Assembly (NCBI RefSeq): GCF_041146395.1
Contig: NC_090986.1
Coordinates: 48,024,001 to 48,088,000 of the forward strand
Reading direction: 5' to 3'
From: Eulemur rufifrons
Taxonomy: Eukaryota > Chordata > Mammalia > Primates > Lemuridae
DNA length: 64,000 bases
Notes under the pieces: generated by a model
The model's database searches: none
What the model was told of the DNA's origin: nothing
What the model saw: only the letters and a program-made list of their open reading frames with translations
Made by a program: the position numbers and the translations under genes
Shown: positions 1-10,696 of the stretch, in pieces
How the letters are laid out: every line of letters begins with the position of its first letter
Position numbering within the stretch: position 1 is the first letter of the stretch

Positions 1-44
1 AATGCCAGCAATAAAAATTTAGGAACACACACATACAATTTAGG

Positions 45-600
45 AAAAAGAGCCACTAAATATTTAGGAATAAATTTCACAAATTAGAGAAAGATATAAT
101 TGCACAAACTAAGAAAACAGTACAAAAGTATTTGTAAGAAATGATACTATATTCCTCCATAGGAAGAATAAATAATACAAATATGCCAATCATGCTAAAA
201 TAAGCATGTGGTTTCAATGTACTATCCTTCAAAATTGTCATATGAAGTTAATATGCAAGTGCTAACATGAAAATATGCTCAACGTATCATTAATTGGACA
301 AAAGAAAGATGTAGAATATCTGATCCTTTATTAATATTGATCACCTACAGTTGTAAATATACAGAACACATAGAAGATATGTGTATATTTTTTCCTTTTT
401 CTGTGTGTGTATTTACAAGGAATGGAATAATCCACACCAAACTCTTAAGATTGGTCATTGCTGGGAAACAAGTGGGAGAGACATGAGAGATTTTTAAATG
501 TTACATACTTCTATGTTACTTAAAATTTTATGACATATTGTTTTTGAAAAAGGACAATGAATAAATCAATAAAGAAACAAAATAAAGATATATTGGGGGA
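45..600 (+). mobile_element. Degenerate L1 LINE fragments (ORF2-derived and 3'-end-like)
   Basis: The stretch near 55-245 reads like decayed L1 ORF2 in sense orientation: 'atatttaggaataaattt', then a 'cctccata..gaagaataaataata..atgccaat' block that resembles the L1 ORF2 segment encoding the region before the C-terminal domain. Around 420-585, 'attgctgggaaacaagtggg' followed by an A/T-rich tail resembles the 3' end of old L1M LINEs. The frames are closed by stops everywhere, so nothing is functional. It may be one fragmented insertion continuing into the next entry, or two separate ones. Confidence 0.5.
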
Positions 601-650
601 CATAAAGGAATCATTTTTAGAAAACTCTGGTTTCTTTACAAAATTATTTC

Positions 651-1019
651 CAGAGGGATGCTCGCTTATATGTGGAGTCTCATAGAAACAGAGAGTAATG
701 TGGGTTACCAAGTGGTGGAGGCGGTTGGGGGACTGAGGAGATGTTGGCCAAAGCAAATAAAATGTCAAACAGGAGAAATAAGTTCCAGAGATCTATTGTA
801 TATCATGGTGACTATAGTTAATAACAATATATGTACTCTTGAAAATTGCTAAGACAGTAGATTTTAAGTACTCTCACCAAAAAAAAAAAAAAAAGACGAG
901 TATGTGAGGTAATGCATATGTCTAATTAGCTTGTTTTAGCCATTTCACAGTGTATACATATATCAAAACATCATGCCACTCACTATAAATATATACAACT
1001 TTACTTGTCAATTAAAAAA
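651..1019 (+). mobile_element. L1 LINE 3' end (L1M-type 3' UTR with A-rich tail)
   Basis: The order of motifs matches the 3' terminus of mammalian L1M elements: 'atgtggagtctcatagaaacagagagta', 'gtggtggaggcggttggggg', 'ggtgactatagttaataa', and finally 'tatcaaaacatcatgccactcactataaatatatacaa' running into an A-rich tail at about 1010-1022. An internal A-run at 880-894 may mark a partial duplication or a separate A-rich expansion. It is a dead 3' fragment with no reading frame. Confidence 0.85.
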
Positions 1020-1022
1020 AAA

Positions 1023-1389
1023 GCAGTAAGGTATGTTGAATAGTGGCCCCAATGATATCAAAATATGAATCCCCCAAACTTGTGAATGTGTTACCTTGCA
1101 TGGTAAAAGGGACATTATAAATATGATTAACTTAAGGATTTTGAGATGGGGAGATTATCCTTGATTATACAGATGGGCCCAATGTAATCACAAGTATAAG
1201 AATGAGGCAGATGGGGATTTGAATACGGAGAGGAAAAGAGAGGTAAAGATGGAAGCAGACATCGAGTGATGTGACCATGACTTGGAGACTGCCCGCAGCC
1301 TCTAAAAACTGGAAGATTCAAGGAACAGATTTTCTCCTGGAGCCTTCAGAAGGAACCAGCTCTGCCAACACCTTGATTTTAGCCCTGTA
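1023..1389 (+). mobile_element. MaLR (MLT1-type) LTR, 5' part, interrupted by L1
   Basis: The sequence follows the MLT1-class solo LTR pattern: 'gttgaatagtggcccc', 'gtgaatgtgttaccttgcatgg', 'aaggattttgagatggggag', 'attatccttgattatacaga', 'gggcccaatgtaatcacaag', and toward the 3' side 'ccttcagaaggaaccagctctgcc' and 'aacaccttgattttagccc'. The LTR stops mid-consensus at 1399 and resumes at 2560 after an inserted L1. MaLR LTRs derive from non-autonomous ERV-L-related elements. The class is secure; the exact MLT1 subfamily is not. Confidence 0.85.
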
Positions 1390-1399
1390 AGACTGCTTT

Positions 1400-1706
1400 G
1401 GATTTTTTTTTTTCTTGCTGATTTGCTTGAGTTCTTTGTAGGTTCTGGTTCTTAGGCTTTTATCGGATATATAACATGCAAATGTTTTCTCCCATTTTGT
1501 AGGTTGTCTATTTGTTCTGTTGATTGTTTCCTTGGCTGTGCAGAAGCTTTTCAATTTAATCAAGTCCCATTTATTTATTTTTGTTTTTCTTGTGATTGTC
1601 ATTGGGGTCTTCCTCATCAATTCTTTGCCTAGGCCAATATTTACAAGAGTTTTTCCAACATTTTCTTCTAGAATCCTTATAATTTCATGTCTTGGATTTA
1701 AGTCTG
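1400..1706 (-). mobile_element. L1 insertion, inverted 5' segment (ORF2 3' region)
   Basis: Read on the minus strand this is L1 ORF2 C-terminal coding sequence: residues such as [29 protein letters not shown] and YISDKS are readable in one frame (minus-strand ORF roughly 1620 down to 1405, which then runs on into the flanking LTR and ends at 1318). It is the upstream part of the same L1 copy whose downstream part lies in direct orientation from 1707. The two parts are contiguous in L1 coordinates at the head-to-head joint near 1706/1707, the hallmark of twin priming during target-primed reverse transcription. The 10-bp duplication 'agactgcttt' (1390-1399 and 2560-2569) bounds the whole insertion. 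Confidence 0.92.
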
Positions 1707-2559
1707 CAACCCCGTTAAAAAGTGGACAAAAGACATGAACAAAAGCTTTTCAAAAGAAGATAGACTAATGGCCAAATAAGCATATAAAAAATGCTCAATG
1801 TCACTAATCATCAGAGAAATGCAAATCAAAACCACAATGAGATATCATTTAATCCCAGTGAGAATGGCTTTTGTAAAAAAGTTTCAAAACAACAGATGTT
1901 GGCGTGGATGCAGAGAGAAAGGAACACTGATACACTGTTACTAGGACTGCAAAGTAGTGCAACCTCTATGGAAAATAGTATGGAGATTCGTCAAAGAACT
2001 AAAAGTAGACCTACAATTTGATCCAGCAATCCTATTACTCTGTATTTACCCAAAGGAAAAAAAGTCATTTTATCAAAAAGACACCTGCACTTGAATGTTT
2101 ATTTCCAGAACAATTCACAATTGCAAAGTTGTGGAATCAATTCAAGTGCCCATCAATTCATGAGTGGATTAATAAAACATGGTATATGTACACCGTGGAG
2201 TACTACTCAGCCATAAAAAATGACTAAATACCTTTTGCAACAATTTGGATCAACTGGGGTCCATCCTCCTAAGTGAAGTATCTCAAGAATGGAAAAACAA
2301 ACACCACATGTACTCACAATTAAATTGGAACTAACTGATCAGCACTCAGTGTGCACAGATGGAAGTAAAACTCAATTAAAATCATGCAAGTGAGAGGCGG
2401 ATGGGTGAAATTATTCCTAATGGGTACAATGTACACTATCTCGATGATGGGCACACTTACAAATTTGACTCAAGCAGTACAAAAGCAATCCATGTAACCA
2501 AAACATTTGTACCCCTGTAATATTTTGACATTAAAGAAAAGTTAAAAAAAAAAAGAGAG
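1707..2559 (+). mobile_element. L1 insertion, direct 3' segment with poly(A) tail
   Basis: Sense-strand L1 sequence starts at 'aaccccgttaaaaagtggac' and runs through the end of ORF2 (translated WINKTWYMYTVEYYSAIKND, 2168-2224, with the usual 'tactactcagccataaaaaa'). It continues through the 3' UTR ('tgggtacaatgtacac', 'atccatgtaaccaaaacatttgtacccctgtaa') to an A-rich tail at about 2544-2556. The 3' end form is L1MA-like. Frameshifts break ORF2, so it is dead. With the inverted part it forms one insertion of about 1160 bp inside the MaLR LTR. Confidence 0.92.
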
Positions 2560-2569
2560 AGACTGCTTT

Positions 2570-2657
2570 TGAACTTCTGGCCTCTATAACTCTAAGAGAA
2601 TAAATTTGTGTTGTTTTAAGCCACTACGCATATGATCATTTCCTACAGCAGCAATAC
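2570..2657 (+). mobile_element. MaLR (MLT1-type) LTR, 3' remainder
   Basis: Continuation of the LTR interrupted at 1399: 'gaacttctggcctctataactctaagagaataaatttgtgttgttttaagccacta..', ending 'tcctacagcagcaatac'. This is the standard MLT1 3' terminus, including the AATAAA-type signal at about 2601. Removing 1400-2559 plus one copy of the 10-bp duplication rejoins the LTR without a gap. Confidence 0.88.
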
Positions 2658-4250
2658 AAAAATAAATGCAGGCAGAAAAAGTACACTGAGATAAATCTGA
2701 TACGTATCAGTGTAGCTAGGTAATCTGTGTGACAGAAAATCTATAGGTTGCTGAGATTGAGTAAGGTCAGCAGTGCAAAGCAAGAGGGAAAAGGGATTGA
2801 GAATCACCATGATATGGGGAAAGTCAAAATTTAAATCACAAGCAGAACATTTAAATAAAAACCTGGGATAATACTGAGTCAAAAGTGACAGGCCGAGATG
2901 ATTGTCGGATCAATCCAGGCAGTTGATTAACAAACAGGCATGGAGTACGTATTATGTACAAGGCTTGGGATGGATTTGTAATGAGAAATAAACTGTGCCT
3001 TCCCAGAATTTGCAATCAGGAAAGACAAACAAACCACTGAGTAAATTTAGATAGATGTGTGGCATGATTGCTTGTTTTGTAGAATGATTACTCTGGCATT
3101 ATTGATGGGGGTTGGAAAAAAAAAAAAAATAAGAAAAGCAGAGGCCTATGCCCCAAGTACAAGTCACAGGTAAACCTAGATGAGAAGTAAAAAGAGATCA
3201 AGTCAGAGCAGCCATAGAGGTTATAGGTCAAAGGAATGGTCTGTGCCCATCACATCGCCTCTGAAATCTAAACGCCTCTCAAGGGGTGAACAAGGGCTTT
3301 GCCCTAGGGAGGGAGGCCTGGAGTTGCAGGTGTCCCAGAAAGGATGACACTTTTGTTCCCCTAAATTGGATAATACTTAATATGAAAAGATACAGAAAAT
3401 TGTATTGAACTCATCAATGTCAGACTAATATTCATAGCCAAACTAATGCCGGCTTGCTTCCGATTAATCCTATAACAGTGTCATGGATCTATTTCTAACC
3501 TGCATAATGGAAAGATGAAGAAAAATGTGCACACACACACACATTTGCATATTTGTTTTGTATAAGATTAGGAATTCCATTAAGGTTTTGGAAAGATAAT
3601 CTATTATTCAATGTCTACATTTGTTTTCATCTGTAGGATTGGTTTTAAAATATAAAGTTTTTGAGGTAAGTGTGGTGTGTGTGGTCTTGTTAATCTGCTC
3701 CAAAGCCATTTCAGTGTCATGCACACATTATACACTAATTGGATTCCTGATGCATCTTTAAAAACTAATTTCAAAACACTAAGTAATCAGAGGCTTTGTC
3801 TTCAATACAAGACATTAAGACATTGCATCAGCAAAAAGTGTTTATTACTCAGCCACCTGTGTTCTGCACAAAGCAATTTAAGCAGACACAGTCCCTGCCC
3901 TGAGGAACTGTCTAAAGCCAGTGCCATTGTAACATTCAAAAACAGTCAGACAAGTACATTAATGATAAACACAAGCTACTAACATTATTAAAAAAAATAA
4001 AAGAATCCACTTCATAATATTATTTGACTCACAAGATGAGCATTTTATTTTGGAAAAAAATGACAGAACTTGCTGAATATTCAGCAAACATTTGTCAAAT
4101 AATGCATACAACAATCATATTTAGAGTCTAGATATTGAAACATTAAACTACAAATATGGCTTCTTGATTAGAGTGAATTATACATAGCATACTACATAAG
4201 AAGTGGATTTTAGATAGTTTACTTAACCAAGGTCAGTTTCATATGTGCCT
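2658..4250. other. Unassigned non-coding sequence
   Basis: No gene or clear repeat family. A 15-bp CA tract lies at 3529-3543. The part around 3790-3960 contains 'acagtccctgccctgaggaactgtctaa', a phrase common in ancient mammalian interspersed repeats, but the flanks do not let me name the family. Remaining sequence looks unique and AT-rich. Confidence 0.5.
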
Positions 4251-4253
4251 TTC

Positions 4254-4385
4254 TGCAAATGCCATTAGATTGTAACCTACTTGTAAGTGGAAACCAAGAG
4301 ATCCTACACTGTGTATCAGTTTTCACCATAGTATCTGGCATAAAATATAGAACTTATAGAAACATTGAGGATGAATAATCATGAA
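4254..4385 (+). mobile_element. Probable L2 LINE 3'-end fragment
   Basis: Weak but ordered match to the L2 3' terminus: 'gccattagattgtaacctacttg', then 'tgtatcagttttcaccatagtatctggcataaaata', and a final 'gaacttatagaaacattgaggatgaat' corresponding to the usual 'ctcaataaatatttgttgaatgaat'. The copy is highly diverged, as expected for this ancient family. Confidence 0.6.
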
Positions 4386-4389
4386 CAGC

Positions 4390-5266
4390 ATAAAATAATA
4401 TTGGAACCAGTTTTCTACAAATAGAGTAGTTCCTGTCTATGTTTTTACTTTACTAGGCCTGCTATTTAATAGTTGTGGAGGATTATGAATATATTCATTC
4501 CCTTCAGTAAAAAGAATATATTTTATCACCTTGGTTCTTCCTATAACACTTTCCCATAATACAGATTTCTCTGTTTGCTTTATACCTTCTACAATCAAAG
4601 TTTTCTTCAATTGCAAAAGGAGGGATTAAATGAATTTCCAGTTTAAAGCATTTGACTCCATTTTGCAAGCCCATTAAGATATGGCAACCCAGGATGTGCC
4701 ATACAACTCTGGGGGCAATAGACACATAGACATAGACACATAAATGTAATTGGGAATGATAGCCCCTGAACTGTGCATCCTGGTGTCCCTGAGTGAGTCA
4801 GGGTAACGTACATGAATCTCAGTATGGACAATGACTCTTCTCATAAACTGATATGCACAGACACTCCCCAGTTAAAGCAATTTCTCCATGAACACTAGGT
4901 CTCCTTTCTACTATACAAGTGTTCTTTCAAAATATAACTTTTGAATTTTCTTTAAGCAAAGAAGAAATATATTAACGAAAAACTACAGCATTAGAATATT
5001 TTTGGTATCCTCATAAATCAGTTCTAGGGAAAAAGAATTACTTTCTCAACCCATGGAATAACTTTTTTCAATGAAGTTTTGAAATTAGAACTCAACGAAT
5101 TAAATTCAATTGCTCAAATCTACTTAAACATATTGATAATCTATAATCAGGTGTGTGCTGTGATACAAGATTTAGAAAAATATTCTAAGCACTTTCTGTC
5201 TTTAAAGAGTTTTCTGGGAAAGTAAGAATTACAAACTGCATAGAGTGAGGATAGATTTTTCACTAT
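4390..5266. other. Unassigned non-coding sequence
   Basis: No coding potential, RNA gene or repeat family recognised. The sequence is AT-rich with short homopolymer runs only. Confidence 0.5.
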
Positions 5267-5281
5267 CAAGACATGGGGAGA

Positions 5282-5429
5282 GGCCAGGCTTGGTGGCACA
5301 TGCCTGTAGTCCCAGCTAGTGGTAGGCTGAGGCCCAGGAGTTTGAGTTTGCTGTGAGCAAGGCTGATGTCACGGCACTCTAGCCCAGGCAACAGAGCAAG
5401 ACTCTGTCTCAAAAAAAAAAAAAGAAATA
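5282..5429 (+). mobile_element. Short monomeric Alu derivative with target duplication
   Basis: About 130 bp of Alu-like sequence beginning 'ggccaggcttggtggcacat' and ending 'agactctgtctc' plus poly(A). The start resembles the Alu 5' end joined directly to right-arm sequence ('gtttgctgtgagcaaggctgatgtcacggcactctagccc'), so most of the left arm and linker is missing. The lemur/prosimian-type 'cacggcactctagcc' is present. Perfect 14-bp duplications 'aagacatggggaga' at 5268-5281 and 5430-5443 show that it inserted in this short form, and was not deleted afterwards. Confidence 0.9.
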
Positions 5430-5443
5430 AAGACATGGGGAGA

Positions 5444-5605
5444 TTCTTATGAAACATGTAAGAGAGATTTTTGCATAATCATTCATTTACTTTAAATTCA
5501 CATCTTGCATAATCATTTTCAAAGTGTATTTTAGAGAGAAAGATTATGAGAAGGGAGGGAAACAGAATCAATAAGAAAAGGAAATAAATGTTTCATTTCA
5601 CACTT
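5444..5605. other. Unassigned spacer
   Basis: Purine-rich, AT-rich spacer between the short Alu and the next LTR. No feature seen. Confidence 0.5.
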
Positions 5606-5606
5606 A

Positions 5607-6083
5607 CTGTAGTAGGCTGGCTAATGGCCTGAGATCAGGTCATCATTCACCGGATCTGTAAATATTACCACATCTGGAAAGGGATCCTTCTAGATGTTGT
5701 TGTTAAGGATTTTGAAATCAGGAGATTATACTAGATTATTAGAGTTGGCTCTAAATACAATCACATGTATCTTTACAAGATGGAGGCAGAGGGAGAGTGG
5801 AGAGAGAGGAGGAAATAGAGACATGAAGACAAAACAGAGATTTGAAGATATTGCGCTGCTGAACTGAAAAATGGAGGAAGAAGACATGAATCAAGGAATG
5901 CAGCCCTAGAATTTGGAAAAGACAAGGAAACATTTTTCTCCCCTAAAGTCTCCAGAGGTAGCAACTAGGTTTCAGCCCAATGAAACACACTTTCAGACTT
6001 CTGACCTCCAAAACTATAAAAGAATAGATACATGCTGTTTGGGGTTACTAAGTTTGTGGTGATGTATTACAGCAGCCACAGCA
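5607..6083 (+). mobile_element. MaLR (MLT1-type) LTR
   Basis: Diverged but nearly full-length LTR: 'gtaggctggctaatggcc', 'aaggattttgaaatcaggagattatactagattat', 'caatcacatgtatctttacaaga', 'tcaaggaatgcagccctagaatttggaaaag', 'cagacttctgacctccaaaactataaaagaatagata' and 'tttgtggtgatgtattacagcagcca'. It is the same class as the interrupted LTR at 1023 and lies in the same orientation. Confidence 0.85.
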
Positions 6084-6474
6084 TACCTTGAAATACAGAA
6101 CTGGAGTCTTTAAACATTCTCCAAATGATTTACCTTTCTCTTTTTTTAAAAATAATGGAATAATTTCTAGCAAACAGAAAAACATGGAATAATTTCAAAC
6201 ACAAAAATCTTCGTGAAACCTGAGTCAATTAATCAAAGAATATGTAACCATGTTTCTCTATTTATTTGATCTCTTCTATTTCTGTTTATTGGGTCTTCCT
6301 TTAATTCCTGGCTTATATTTTGGGTCGAGTATCAAGTGATGCATAAATTTGAGACATCGTCTTGACAATTCATTTTTTTCTTAATATTTTTCTGCTATTC
6401 TCTGAATTTTCTCATAATATAAATTATAGATACTTTCAATTTTAATCTTGTGCTACCTGAATTCAAAATCCAAC
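6084..6474. other. Unassigned non-coding sequence
   Basis: AT-rich sequence between two MaLR LTRs of opposite orientation. No internal retroviral coding sequence is recognisable, so the two LTRs are independent solo insertions and not a provirus pair. Confidence 0.45.
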
Positions 6475-6477
6475 CCT

Positions 6478-6976
6478 ATTGGTATTGTATTCTGTTGCTG
6501 CTGGAACAAAATTTGCAAACTTGGTGGCTTAAATGATACACATTTGTTATTTTACGATTCTATAGTTCACAAATCAGACACAGGTCTTGATGGAATAAAA
6601 TCAAGCTGTCAATGCACCTATGTTCCTTTCTGGAGGTTCTAGGAAAAAGTTCTGTTTTAACTTTTTCACATTCTAGAGACTTCCCACATCCCTTGGCTGG
6701 CACCGGGGCCTTCAAAACCAGCAAAGATAGGTCCAGTTTTTCTCATGCCCCTGTCTCTCGAGTTCTCTGACCACAATTGTAAAGGGTTCTCTGCTTTTAA
6801 AAAGTCATGTCATTAGATTGGGTGCATTTGGATATTCCAGAATTATCTCTCATCTCAAAGTCTGGACCCTTAATCATATTAGCAAAGCCCCTTTTGTTGT
6901 GTAAGGTAACATTGTCACAGATTCCAGAAATTATCCTTGGACATCTCTGAGAGCCATTATTCTGCCTGCCATACCA
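6478..6976 (-). mobile_element. MaLR (MLT1-type) LTR, reverse orientation
   Basis: Reverse-complement MLT1 pattern on the top strand: 'tgtattctgttgctgctggaacaaaatttgcaaacttggtggctta', 'ttctggaggttctaggaaaa', 'agacttcccacatcccttggctggc', 'ttcaaaaccagcaaagatag', 'gattgggtgcatttggatattccagaattatctctcatc', 'ttgtgtaaggtaacattgtcacagattcc' and finally 'agagccattattctgcctgcca'. Near full length, with no coding content. Confidence 0.87.
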
Positions 6977-7084
6977 ATCTACTATAATAGTATTCATATG
7001 TATTGTTTATACTGTGAAAACCTAAAATATATTGATTGATAGACATTTTAAATAATACTGCCAGTCATTTTAAACACGAACTCT

Positions 7085-7178
7085 TCACACATATTTTATT
7101 TTATCCTTCAAACAACAATTTTTGGATAATTAAAAATCAGAAAGGGTAAATTACTTGGCCAAAGTTATTGCAACAAAT
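7085..7178 (+). mobile_element. MIR fragment
   Basis: Matches the MIR core in order: 'catattttattttatccttcaaacaac..', 'ttaaaaatcagaaagggtaaattacttggccaaagttat', equivalent to the MIR motif of cattttacagatgagg followed by ttacttgcccaaggtca. Ancient tRNA-derived SINE, heavily mutated. Confidence 0.62.
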
Positions 7179-7179
7179 G

Positions 7180-10100
7180 TCCCTCTTTCTATTGTGTTAT
7201 TTCATACACTAATATCAGATTTTCATTATTGTATTATGATATGCTCATGTTGAGGCCAAAAGCTGTGGGAAAGATTCTAGATAGATTTGAGTATACTTTC
7301 AGGTGGGAAGATAAAGAGAATCTCTGTCTTATAAAAACAAAGCTGAAGACATGAAGAGAAATAGTGGATTTCAAGATAAAGATAAGTAAACTTAAACTTG
7401 AAGGGCAATCAATGGCAGTTCCAAGGAGTAGCCTGGACTTCTCCCTACACTCCTTGCTGCCCAGCCCTAATGGCTATAACTTTTCTCAAAACCTGGACAC
7501 GAACAAAGAGTTTATTATCCTTGTTATACATATATAACTTGATATGCAAATGCAGCCTCAAGGTTAATACCCTCTTCAAAACATATTGGCACTTTAAACA
7601 ACTTCTATATAGATTTTTTTTAATTGACAGTGAAGCTATATTACCTAGTTGCCTGAAACTGTCTATATTCATTTTGTTTTCTTATCTTCACACATTGGTA
7701 TCAAAGCTAGTTTTTCACATTCCAAATTACAGTTTCTGGCATTTGTATGTGCCCTTTAATCATTGTCAAGAGAAATGTGCCAGAGGACAGTTATATTTGG
7801 AGGTTGAGGTTTACCAACAGTTTGACTATCTAACTAGGAACAAACCTAGCCTGGACCTTACCTGTTTACCTTTTTGTCAACTTAGTTGTTTATCTGCTAT
7901 TGAAAAACAGCAGAGAGTTTAATTTTACCTTAAACGGAGATCCCTAGACATTTTAAAAAATATCTTCAAAATGATAGCACTATGATCCAGCATTGAAATA
8001 TATATATATATATATTTTTTTATCATACACAGAAAATTGCCTGTCATCTACCAGGCAATGTAATCAAAGGTGGTAGAAATTGCCAAATTTCTCAGTATAG
8101 AATAAACCTTTTCAAAGCTAGAAGTTCATGGTGAATGGATTCCTACATGATAAAGAATAAGACACAGATGCCAACAGCTATCAAAAGAAAAGTGTTTTGG
8201 CAGTCTTTCAGGAAGAGCTAGTTAACTTTCAACAATATTTAATTCAATTATGATAAAAACAAAACAAAAATTTATCCAAATAGGAAATGCAGACAGAATT
8301 ATGTTGTTCTTTGATATGACTGGAAATTATGTGCTGAGGCTTAAAGCTGCTCATATATACTGGGGCCTAAAGATATCACTAAAAACTAGAAGTGTCTCAC
8401 AGTGAGACAATAACTGTCAATTACTTGAGGTGATTTCACAAAAAATCCTTGTACTCTGAAATTCAGTCAGGTATAGATTCAAATTTTAATTGTGACATTT
8501 AAGAGGGAAAATGTGTGAGAATTGAAAACATAGCATTATCAATTTTTGATTCATGCTCATTAAAAAATTATGTTTTTAACAGAGTATATTATCAAACAAT
8601 TGATTGTGTGTTTTCTAGCTATATGATGTGTTAGCTTTAAGAAAATATGCCACTAAAGTCATGATTAAATGCTCTAGCTAGGTTTCAGCAGTGTTCCAAG
8701 GGATTTGGGGGCCCCAACTCACTGGGTGCATTCTGGACTTGTTATGAAAATTAGTGAAATCTTGTCAAGAGAGGGTGGTTTCATGAAAAATAGTCAAGGA
8801 TGTAAAGTTAGACCATCCCTCCTCATATTATCAATCATTAGGTATTAAGTTTTAGTTTTATTAAATGCAAATTAATGAATTTCCACTAGAGTTATTCAAT
8901 TTATAAGTTGTCATATGATTCCAAATCCCATGCTCATGTCTGCAGGATACTGAATTTCAAAAAGTCCCTAATGTAATTTTTTCAATATCGTGGTTAAATA
9001 TATTATGTTGGAAATTGTGGCACATCCTCTGAAATATGTCTGTTCTGGTGGCTTTCAGAAAGATAATAAAGTGCTTTTTCCACTCAAAATATTGGGAAAT
9101 TAAATTATCTTTAGGTTGTATTCACTATGTCCAGTTGTCTATGTATCTGGAAAACAACAGTTTTTAAACTTTGGACTTTACATAACACATCAATAAAGTA
9201 TAAAAACATCAAAAGAGTTCACATTTTGGAATTAGAGGAGCTACTTAGGCTCACAGGATATTATTTCCAATAGTTTGTAGTTGAGGTTTTATATCAATTA
9301 TCAGAAACTCTTAAAATAAATATTTATTAGAACGGTTGGGCAGGAATGACTAAGAACAAATGTCTTCGTTGGTCTTTATTCTTCATCAAAGAACTGCATT
9401 GTCCTTTGTTTGGTTATTGTATGTCCCATGCTACTTTACCTTGGCAAGATTGTTTCTTTGACACTGGGCACTTACTACTTACTGTGTACTCAATTGCCCA
9501 CCAAAATGAGTACCCAGACATGAGGGAACAAGATAAGCATCAACACCCACTATATTCCAATGTGTAAACCCACAGGTCAACTGAAGCAACATATACAGAT
9601 AGTTACTCCAGGCATTCTCTGCTATGCAGCAAGAACACAGATGAAATGTTCAATGCTGTAGTCCAGGTTGATATTTCTTGCCCATGAGGAACTTGTCACC
9701 TCTCCTGGATCCTTCCTTCTCTCTCCATTCTTTCCATAATTAAAAGAATCTACATTTTCTTAAGTAGCACAAAAAATATCTATAATCTTTACCAATCCTA
9801 TTATCATATCCCTTGAAGATATGGACACCTCACGCTTTCATTGGTATATCAGCCTCCTACCAAAGACCAACCTGTTCAGCCCTTGTCTTTTCCTTTTTCA
9901 TTTTCTCTTAAAAATTGTTTTAGTTTTACCAAAATAGTACATGTCCATAGATTTATAATCAGAGATCTAGGAAAATTCTTGTGAAAATACTTTATGGTTC
10001 ACCTTTCCTTATATGCCATGCCTGTTCCCCAGAGGCAGTAAATTTCATATCAGCTTTTATTCTATAATTTTACACACATTTCTGACTTCTTGATTTTTTT

Positions 10101-10268
10101 AATTTTTAAATGTTATTTATCTATTTTCTTGAAATTTTATCTATGTATGTTTGGGGTTTATCTCTCTTACTCTCAAACACCCACCATAAATCTCCTATCT
10201 ACAACAACCTAACAACAGTCATGTTCTCAACTATGCTATACCCTCAATATAGTTAGAACAAAATATTG
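7180..10268. other. Unassigned non-coding sequence
   Basis: No gene recognised. A 174-codon open frame (7398-7922, plus) has no Kozak context of note, no domain and a composition typical of random AT-rich DNA, so it is not called. An (AT)n tract is at 7997-8015, and a 7-bp inverted repeat (ttgcctg/caggcaa, 8-nt loop) at 8037-8058. Around 9890-10090 the text has the flavour of an old LINE 3' region but is too diverged to name. Confidence 0.5.
7997..8015. repeat. (AT)n microsatellite
   Basis: About nine AT units followed by a T-run. A simple repeat in otherwise unassigned DNA. Confidence 0.95.
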
Positions 10269-10271
10269 AGT

Positions 10272-10696
10272 TATTGTCTTAGTGCATTTAGTGTTGATAC
10301 AAAAGAATACCTGGCACTGGGTAATTAATAAGGAAACGAAGTTTATTTGGCTCACAGCTCTATAGGCTGTGCAAAAAGCATGACTCCAGCATTTGCTTCT
10401 GCTGAGGGCTTCAGGCTGCTTCTACTTGTGACAGAGGGGGAGGGGAGCTGGCATGTGCAGAGATCACATGGTGAGAGAAGGTGGCAAGAAAAAGAGAGCA
10501 GGGGAGGTATCAGTCTCTTTCTTAAAAATCAGGTCTCACAGGAACTAATTGAGAACTCATTACCATGAGGACAGCCCCAAGCCATTCAGGAAGGGTCCAC
10601 CTCCAAGACACAAACACCTCCCATCAGGCCCCACTTCCAACATTAGAGATCAAATTTCAGCATGACGTATGAAGGTCAAATATACAAACTACAGCA
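10272..10696 (-). mobile_element. MST-type MaLR LTR, reverse orientation
   Basis: The top strand reads as the complement of an MST/THE1-group LTR: 'gtcttagtgcatttagtgttgatacaaaagaatacctggcactgggtaattaataa', 'tttatttggctcacagctctataggctgtgc', 'atcacatggtgagagaagg', 'aactaattgagaactcattaccatgaggacagc', 'ccacctccaagacacaaacacctcccatcaggccccac' and 'atatacaaactacagca'. Essentially full length. The minus-strand copy carries no open frame; the 73-codon plus ORF inside it is a chance frame. Confidence 0.93.

Noticed and set aside
1318..1620. 100-codon minus-strand frame with clear L1 ORF2 residues
   Set aside because: It is the inverted L1 piece reading through into the MLT1 LTR; a chimeric frame and not a gene.
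5607..6976. Two MaLR LTRs about 400 bp apart, considered as a provirus
   Set aside because: They are in opposite orientation and have no internal coding sequence, so they are separate solo LTRs.
7398..7922. Longest open frame, 174 codons, plus strand
   Set aside because: No domain, no upstream promoter or splice context, composition of random AT-rich DNA, and no recognisable family.
8037..8058. Perfect 7-bp hairpin (ttgcctg/caggcaa)
   Set aside because: Too short to distinguish from chance in 64 kb; no terminator-like T-run or RNA gene context.
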